Below are positions 14,131 to 18,858 of a stretch of 18,858 nt of DNA, piece after piece. The first letter of the stretch is position 1. Each line of letters starts with the position of its first letter. A program made the translations under genes and the position numbers. The DNA comes from Ferrimicrobium sp. (GTDB lineage Bacteria > Actinomycetota > Acidimicrobiia > Acidimicrobiales > Acidimicrobiaceae): assembly GCA_027365375.1 (NCBI GenBank), contig DAHXNM010000084.1:1-18858 (forward strand), written 5' to 3'. The notes under the pieces are model-generated. The model was not told the DNA's origin, ran no database searches, and saw only the letters and a program-made list of their open reading frames with translations.

Positions 14131-15185
14131 GGTGTCAGTCTATGGGCGGCGATTAACTGGAGTGAATCAAAGTCAACCATGAAAACCTCCACGGGTACCC
14201 TATGCCCAACCGCTGCAAAGCAGGTAGTGGCAGCCAGGCGTGTCAACTCAACCAGGGGGCGTAGATCGCCTTCACTCAGACAGCTCTCGTAGAAGTGACG
14301 AGCGGTGGTGGTGGCTGTAGCCGCAAGCACCAGGCTCTCGTTGGATCCAACCGAGCGGGCTACGCTGGCGAGGAGTTCAGTGTCGACGTTGGCTCGATGA
14401 AAATGGGTCATCAGGAGCCCTTGCGCTAGTTTGGCAACCTTTCCGGCCATGCCTATCCAGGTGATGGCGTCAGGCTGATGTGACCCGGCGCGTTTGATGG
14501 CGACGCCCGTATAGTCTCCCACCTCCACAATGGCGACTGGGTCGAGGTTGGGAAAGAGCCCGATCGCGGCGGTTTCGGTGCGAGAGCCGGTGACGAGAAC
14601 GAGATGGCGTTGTCCGTTGGCGGCAGCAACATCGATCTGCTGAACAATGCTGGCGCGGTAGGCGGCAGTGGAGAACGGCTTTACGATCCCAGTTGTGCCG
14701 AGGATGGAGATGCCTCCGAGGATCCCAAGGCGATCGTTGGTGGTCGCTCGCGCCATCTCCTCTCCACCGGGGACTGAGATGATGACCTCAACTCCTAGGT
14801 CAGTCACCTCACGAATAGCATCGGTGATCATACGACGAGGGACCGGGTTAATCGCAGCGGTGCCGACAGTGAGGCCGAGCCCCGCTTTCGTGACGACGCC
14901 TACCCCCTCCCCGCCGTCGATGCGAACCTCGTCACCGTCGATGAGGCGCACGGACGCTGTGACATGAGCTCCGTCGGTGCAGTCTGGGTCATCGCCAGCG
15001 TCCTTGATCACCACCGCACGTCCAAGTTCGTCTTGGCAAACTGGGAAGACAACCCGTTGACCCTTGGGGAGGGTGATCTCGATAGATGGGGGCGTTTGAC
15101 CATTGATGTGACCGATGATCGCAGCCTTGGCAGCACCAGCAGCGCACGCACCGGTGGTAAATCCCGAACGTAGGCGTTCGGTCAC
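14127..15185 (-). CDS. cbiD: Cobalt-precorrin-5B C1-methyltransferase CbiD
   Basis: SAM-dependent methylation of C-1, a step specific to the cobalt-early pathway. The protein (352 aa, normal length) begins with the CbiD signature RLRSGFTTGACAAGAAKAA. It continues with VIKDAGDDPDCTDGAHV, the VRIDGGEGVGVVTKAGLGL block and INPVPRRMI, then ISVPGGEEMARATTNDRLGILGG (two strands with the TxNxRLGI segment) and ILGTTGIVKPFSTAAYRAS. GDYTGVAIKRAG and GMAGKVAKLAQG follow. The start is GTG at 15183-15185, one base after the cobM stop (TGA-T-GTG). Downstream it overlaps cobL by four bases. CbiD together with CbiX and CbiG shows that cobalt enters early here. Confidence 0.95.
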   Translation of the reverse strand: MTERLRSGFTTGACAAGAAKAAIIGHINGQTPPSIEITLPKGQRVVFPVCQDELGRAVVIKDAGDDPDCTDGAHVTASVRLIDGDEVRIDGGEGVGVVTKAGLGLTVGTAAINPVPRRMITDAIREVTDLGVEVIISVPGGEEMARATTNDRLGILGGISILGTTGIVKPFSTAAYRASIVQQIDVAAANGQRHLVLVTGSRTETAAIGLFPNLDPVAIVEVGDYTGVAIKRAGSHQPDAITWIGMAGKVAKLAQGLLMTHFHRANVDTELLASVARSVGSNESLVLAATATTTARHFYESCLSEGDLRPLVELTRLAATTCFAAVGHRVPVEVFMVDFDSLQLIAAHRLTP

Positions 15186-15186
15186 A

Positions 15187-16008
15187 TCAGTGCACCGTTC
15201 GATTAGCTCGTCGCTTGGCTCGCCCGGTGGTGGTCCCAGGATTCGAGCGCGATCGGAAGCGATGCGAGAAGGTGGGAGAGTAAAGGTGTGATCGCCGAAT
15301 GTCGGTTGTAGTCAGGACATCTCCTACCAGTACCAACAGAGTTCTCTTTGCACCGAGATCGGAGATTGTGGATACTAGTTCGCCGACGGTAGTCAGTGCT
15401 ACCTGCTCATCGGGCCAGGTGGCGCGGACTACTACGGCCGCCGGCGTACTGGTACTAAATTTTGAGCCATCAGAGAGGAGTTCATCGACGATCCGCTGCG
15501 GATGAGCGCCGGATAGCAGAACGGCGATAGTGCCCCCTAATTGCGCATATCCTGCGAGTGATTCACTTTTAGGCATCGATGCTGAGGTGCGTCGAGCCAC
15601 CCGAGTGGTGACTATCGATTGGGCAACCTCGGGTATCGTTAGTTCGCGGCCTACAGCAGCAGCGGCTGCCGAGATAGAGGTGACTCCAGGCACGATTTCG
15701 AATGGACGTTCATGGGCTTCGCACCAGCTGATCTGTTCTTGGATCGCACCATAGACCGACGGATCGCCAGAGTGTAGGCGAACGATGCGAGCCTCAGGAT
15801 TGTCCTCGAAGACTAGCAAGACATCCTCGAGAGTCATCTCGGCAGAGTCCATAAGCACTGCTTTCTCTCCTGTCCAGTCCAACATCTCCTCTGGGATCAG
15901 CGAAGACGCCCAGATTACGATGTCGGCTTCGCGTAGCCGTGCCTGGCCACGAAGAGTGATAAGATCCGGCGCGCCCGGACCTGCCCCAACAAAACTTATG
16001 TACTCCAT
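15187..16008 (-). CDS. cobM: (Cobalt-)precorrin-4 C11-methyltransferase
   Basis: SAM tetrapyrrole methylase (CbiF/CobM). It starts with ISFVGAGPGAPDLITLRGQ, then IVIWASSLIPEEML, ARIVRLHSGDPSVYGAIQEQ, FEIVPGVTSISAAAAAVG and ELTIPEVAQSIVTTR, the last characteristic of the C11 enzyme. TIAVLLSGAHPQRIVDEL and VALTTVGELV follow. The 273 residues include a basic, probably disordered tail after HLYSPTFSHRF that goes slightly beyond the usual end. The ATG at 16006-16008 is nine bases after the cobB stop, with TAGGA upstream formed partly by that stop codon. In a cobalt-early pathway the name cbiF is equally apt. Confidence 0.94.
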   Translation of the reverse strand: MEYISFVGAGPGAPDLITLRGQARLREADIVIWASSLIPEEMLDWTGEKAVLMDSAEMTLEDVLLVFEDNPEARIVRLHSGDPSVYGAIQEQISWCEAHERPFEIVPGVTSISAAAAAVGRELTIPEVAQSIVTTRVARRTSASMPKSESLAGYAQLGGTIAVLLSGAHPQRIVDELLSDGSKFSTSTPAAVVVRATWPDEQVALTTVGELVSTISDLGAKRTLLVLVGDVLTTTDIRRSHLYSPTFSHRFRSRSNPGTTTGRAKRRANRTVH

Positions 16009-16017
16009 TAGGTCATC

Positions 16018-17385
16018 CTACTCGCATGGATACGTTGTCGACGAGGCCGCCAACACTAGGGCGGGGGCGAGTCCAGGGTCAGCCCCAAGATGCCAATGAA
16101 GGTAAGACGAGAGCAGCGAAGGGCTAGCGTAACCCGCCCTCCATCGTGCGCGCGCGGTCTGCAGATCGACCCCGTCTCCTTGGGGTGTAGAGGTTGCGTA
16201 ATGGAACTCATGGGCTGGGATTGCGCGGTTGTCGGGTAGGAGCAGGGTTGGCGAAGTAGTGGATCGCGCGTTTCGGTAGCCAAGCGTAAGTCGATCTGAG
16301 ATAGTCGAGTTAAAGGGGAGAATGCCTGCCATCTGGCTGTCTTCGAGTCTGTCGCCCAACAGGAGGTGTCCGCCACATTCGGCGACCAATGGTCGTTGCA
16401 TCGCCACTGCGTTACGGAGTGATTTAAGTAGGGGTTGGTTGCTGGCTATCTCTTCGCGGTAGTTCTCTGGATACCCACCATGGAGCCAAATCAGCCCCGC
16501 CTCTGCTGGAATTGAATCGTATCGCGGATCAAATCCAACGGTATCAGCTCCGGCTTCGCGAAGAAGCTCAAGGTTTTCAGGATAGATAAAACTGGCGGCC
16601 GGTCCATTGGAGTAGGCGATGATCGGGCGCCTGGCGACGGTTGTTGCGTCGACGGTGCTAGCAACGTCGACGTCGATACGTTCGGCTAGGGATATGATAC
16701 CTTCGAGTTCAAGATGGGTACGGATCGTCGATCCCAAGGCTCTGATCCATTCGTGCGTGCTCGCCGGTGCCTCCTCCGCAGTCAAGAGCCCGAGATGACG
16801 GGAGTCTCGCGTAGGGAGTCCGCCGTGTGGAATGACGCCAAGTACCTCGACGCCGATGGTGGCCATCGCTTCGCGGACGAATGCTTCGTGTGCCGCGCTT
16901 TTTATGTGGTTGAGAACGATCCCTACGACATTGATGTCGGGATCTAGTGAACGATAGCCAAGTGCAACAGCGGCGGCTGATTGTGAAAGATGGGCACAAT
17001 CCATAACCAGAACGACTGGTAGGCCCGTGAGCTTGGCCACGTGAGCCGTAGATCCTAGAGATGGCTGGGCAGATGTACCATCAACGCTGGGCAGGTCCGT
17101 CCCATCAAAGAGGCCCATAACCCCCTCGACCACTACGAGTTCCACGTGGCGCGCGGCTCGTGCGAGGCTAGCCTTCACGCCTGTGGGTCCGGTAAGCACT
17201 AGGTCTAGGTTGTAGCTCGTGCGCTTGGTGGCGAACGCATGCAGATGCGGATCGATGTAGTCAGGGCCAACCTTCGCTGAGCCTATCCGAACTCGTTCTC
17301 CGAGGGCAGCTAAGAGTCCGAGAGTGATAGAGGTCTTGCCTACCCCAGAGGCAGTACCAGCGATGATGAGCCCACGAGTGCTCAG
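16018..17385 (-). CDS. cobB: Cobyrinate a,c-diamide synthase (CobB/CbiA), probable CTG start
   Basis: ATP- and glutamine-dependent amidation of the a and c side chains of cobyrinate. Read from a CTG at 17383-17385 the protein has 455 residues, the usual family length. It begins STRGLIIAGTASGVGKTS with the P-loop at about 10-18, then KVGPDYIDPHLHAFATKRTS, the expected KVGPDYIDP motif. GVMGLFDG follows, and a C-terminal glutamine amidotransferase domain with the nucleophile in LVAECGGHLLLG (Cys about 337). The first ATG/GTG/TTG in this frame is a GTG at 17199, which would cut off the whole P-loop. An in-frame TAA near 17435 limits any upstream start. CTG overlaps the cobO stop as CTGA, with AAGGGA about eight bases upstream, matching the GTGA and ATGA overlaps elsewhere in the operon. 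No frameshift is needed. Confidence 0.9.
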   Translation of the reverse strand: MSTRGLIIAGTASGVGKTSITLGLLAALGERVRIGSAKVGPDYIDPHLHAFATKRTSYNLDLVLTGPTGVKASLARAARHVELVVVEGVMGLFDGTDLPSVDGTSAQPSLGSTAHVAKLTGLPVVLVMDCAHLSQSAAAVALGYRSLDPDINVVGIVLNHIKSAAHEAFVREAMATIGVEVLGVIPHGGLPTRDSRHLGLLTAEEAPASTHEWIRALGSTIRTHLELEGIISLAERIDVDVASTVDATTVARRPIIAYSNGPAASFIYPENLELLREAGADTVGFDPRYDSIPAEAGLIWLHGGYPENYREEIASNQPLLKSLRNAVAMQRPLVAECGGHLLLGDRLEDSQMAGILPFNSTISDRLTLGYRNARSTTSPTLLLPDNRAIPAHEFHYATSTPQGDGVDLQTARARWRAGYASPSLLSSYLHWHLGADPGLAPALVLAASSTTYPCE

Positions 17386-17903
17386 TACTCGATTCCCTTC
17401 TTGGCCTTGATCCCCTGATCGTAGGCGTGCTTGACCTTACGCATCTCGGTCACGGTGTCAGCTATCTCAATGAGACCCTCGGTTGCGCCACGGCCAGTGA
17501 CGACGATGTTGGTGCGCGCGGGTCGTGTCCGCAGAGTCTCAACCACCGCGGTCTCCTCAATCCAACCATAGGTGATGGCGTAGGTGAGCTCATCGAGAAT
17601 GACGAGATCGTAGTCGTTGGAGGTGATCTTGGCTTTGGCGAGGTTCCATGCCTCTTCGCCAAGACGAGCGGTAGTGGTCAAGTCGTCAGATTCCCAGGTA
17701 AAACCATCTCCAAGGGTATGGAACTCGATCTCGAGGTGATCGGCGAGTTTACGCTCTCCGGTCTTCCACTTGCCCCCCTTGACGAACTGGATGACCACCA
17801 CTCGCCATCCGCGAGCCCATCCTCTGCTCATGACGCCAAAGGCGGCCGATGACTTGCCCTTGCCCTCTCCAGTGTTGATTAAAAACCTTGAGCTTCGTTC
17901 CAT
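17382..17903 (-). CDS. cobO: Cob(I)yrinic acid a,c-diamide adenosyltransferase (CobO/CobA/BtuR type)
   Basis: Transfers the adenosyl group of ATP to the cobalt of the reduced corrinoid. The 173-residue protein has the family P-loop NTGEGKGKSSAAFG at about 11-24, then VVVIQFVKGGKWKTGE, DYDLVILDELTYAITYGW with the acidic catalytic strand, NIVVTGRGA and the C-terminal KHAYDQGIKAKKGIEY typical of CobO. It is slightly shorter at the N-terminus than the usual 190-200 residues, lacking the 'hhaKM' extension. The ATG at 17901-17903 is 58 bases below the fumarylacetoacetase stop. It heads the B12 genes; a weak promoter (TTGCAT, 18 bases, TTTAGC) may exist in that gap, or it is read through from upstream. 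No B12 riboswitch fits there. Confidence 0.94.
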   Translation of the reverse strand: MERSSRFLINTGEGKGKSSAAFGVMSRGWARGWRVVVIQFVKGGKWKTGERKLADHLEIEFHTLGDGFTWESDDLTTTARLGEEAWNLAKAKITSNDYDLVILDELTYAITYGWIEETAVVETLRTRPARTNIVVTGRGATEGLIEIADTVTEMRKVKHAYDQGIKAKKGIEY

Positions 17904-17961
17904 GGTTCTCTAGCCTAGGTCTGACGTGCGCTAAAGTTGGCTCCAGGGGGCTGATGCAAGA

Positions 17962-18858
17962 CTAACTCGAACCTTTGATGGTCGCGCTCACCTCGCCGAG
18001 CTGTAGCTGGCCCCCGTTCATTGATGGAGCGCTTGCTCGGATTGTGACGCTGTCACCATCTTCCAAGAACCCACGTTGGGACCCATCTGCGAGCACGAGC
18101 GGCTTGGTGCCGGCACTAGTCAGTTCGATTAGAGAGCCAAATTCGTCGGGTTGCGTGCCAGAGATTGTTCCAGACGCAAACAGATCACCGACGCGAACGT
18201 CGGCACCGTTGATGGTCTGGTGGGCTAGTTGTTGACCTGGAGTCCAATAAGTACTAGCGAACGGTGGGTGCGAGATGATCGATCCATTCAGTTCTATCTC
18301 GAGATCAAGGGCCAGATTCCACGGATCATTATCGATAAGATACGCGGCCGGAGCCGGGTCCTGGTTGACGGCGCTGGTTCTAGCATTCAGAAGCGCCTCA
18401 AGCGGGGTGACCCATGCACTAACGCTTGTGAGGAAGGACTTGCCGAGGAAGGGTCCGAGTGGCTGGTATTCAAAGCTCTGGATATCGCGCGCGCTCCAGT
18501 CGTTGACCAGAACGACACCCGCGACATAGTCGAAGAACTCGCCCGTCGATACCGGGGATCCGAGGGTTGAGGTCTTGCCTACGACAAATCCTACCTCGGC
18601 TTCGATGTCTAGTCGGAGTGACTGGCCAAAGGTCGGTTCTCCCTCAACGAGCCTAAGTCCTGATGGGCGACGAACGGGGGTCTCGCTTACGACGATCGTT
18701 GAACTGCGTCCGTGGTAACCGATGGGCAGATGACGCCAATTGGGGGTGAGAGGATCGCCATCTGGCCGGAAGAGTCGCCCGAGATTGGTGGCGTGCTGCA
18801 ACGATGAGTAGAAGTCGACGTAGTTGGTGATGGCGATTGGGAGTGCCATGCGTACCTG
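17962..18858 (-). CDS. fahA: Fumarylacetoacetase, 5' end beyond the window edge
   Basis: Hydrolyses 4-fumarylacetoacetate to fumarate and acetoacetate, the last step of tyrosine/homogentisate degradation. The visible part corresponds to the catalytic C-terminal domain. It includes NYVDFYSSLQHATNLGRLF with the calcium-ligand Asp and catalytic His, WRHLPIGYHGRSS, LDIEAEVGFVVG with the metal-binding Glu pair, NDWSARDIQSFEY, PLGPFLGKSFLTS with the active-site Lys, and GDLFASGTISG. The frame stays open through the last base (Q-V-R before the internal Met at 18849). Family proteins have a further N-terminal SH3-like domain of roughly 110 residues, so the true start lies outside the window and the Met at 18849 is not it. 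It is upstream of and co-directional with cobO, 58 bases away. Confidence 0.93.
   Translation of the reverse strand, partial: QVRMALPIAITNYVDFYSSLQHATNLGRLFRPDGDPLTPNWRHLPIGYHGRSSTIVVSETPVRRPSGLRLVEGEPTFGQSLRLDIEAEVGFVVGKTSTLGSPVSTGEFFDYVAGVVLVNDWSARDIQSFEYQPLGPFLGKSFLTSVSAWVTPLEALLNARTSAVNQDPAPAAYLIDNDPWNLALDLEIELNGSIISHPPFASTYWTPGQQLAHQTINGADVRVGDLFASGTISGTQPDEFGSLIELTSAGTKPLVLADGSQRGFLEDGDSVTIRASAPSMNGGQLQLGEVSATIKGSS

Noticed and set aside
16018..17199. cobB as a 5'-truncated gene or one broken by a frameshift
   Set aside because: The frame is open and encodes the expected P-loop and KVGPDYIDP motifs up to the cobO stop; only a canonical start codon is missing.
17904..17961. Cobalamin riboswitch upstream of the B12 operon
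   Set aside because: The gap between the fumarylacetoacetase stop and cobO is only 58 bases, too short for a B12 riboswitch, and I found no B12-box-like GCCACTG in the leader orientation there.

Overview
The window looks like a piece of an actinobacterial chromosome with moderate-to-high GC. A luciferase-like (probably F420-type) oxidoreductase, GTG/TTG/CTG starts, a fused CbiG-CbiH protein and an ArsB/ArsR pair suggest an acidophilic or metal-exposed actinobacterium, perhaps of the Acidimicrobiia. That placement is inference from gene content; no marker gene for taxonomy is present. I see no tRNA, rRNA, CRISPR array, insertion sequence or phage gene.

Layout. (1) 34-3684, all on the minus strand: a DHA2-type multidrug exporter (MFS), a small Dabb-domain protein, and a fatty-acid-type acyl-CoA ligase. 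(2) 3833-7253: a compact arsenic unit. arsB (arsenite permease) runs on the plus strand. It converges on a minus-strand operon of an FAD/NAD(P) disulfide reductase followed by arsR. Almost identical palindromes (17 of 20 bases, core ATCGT-N6-ACGAT) lie in front of arsB (3854-3873) and in front of the reductase-arsR operon (7234-7253). I read them as the ArsR operator, tying the reductase into the arsenite response. (3) 7374-8558: an M20 amidohydrolase on the plus strand, then a hairpin, then a convergent luciferase-like flavin oxidoreductase (8660-9490, minus). (4) 9672-17903, minus strand: a nine-gene cobalamin (B12) operon of the cobalt-early ('anaerobic') type, in the order cobO, cobB/cbiA, cobM/cbiF, cbiD, cobL (cbiE-cbiT), cbiG-cbiH fusion, a two-cluster ferredoxin, cbiC/cobH, cbiX. 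Most junctions overlap by 1-11 bases or are 1-9 bases apart. (5) 17962-18858, minus strand: the 3' three quarters of a fumarylacetoacetase gene, cut by the window edge.

How the genes work together. CbiX puts cobalt into sirohydrochlorin. CbiH, CbiF, CbiG, CbiD, CbiE/CbiT and CbiC carry the ring through contraction, methylation and methyl migration to cobyrinate; CobB amidates side chains a and c, and CobO adenosylates the corrin. Precorrin-2 C20-methyltransferase (cbiL/cobI), precorrin-6A reductase (cbiJ/cobK), uroporphyrinogen methyltransferase and the late genes (cobQ, cobD, cobU/S/T) are not in the window.

The most notable points are the shared ars operator that brings a single-cysteine flavoprotein disulfide reductase into the arsenite regulon, a probable CTG start codon for cobB (its P-loop lies upstream of every canonical start in frame), and a Cys-to-His change in the second cluster motif of the B12-operon ferredoxin.
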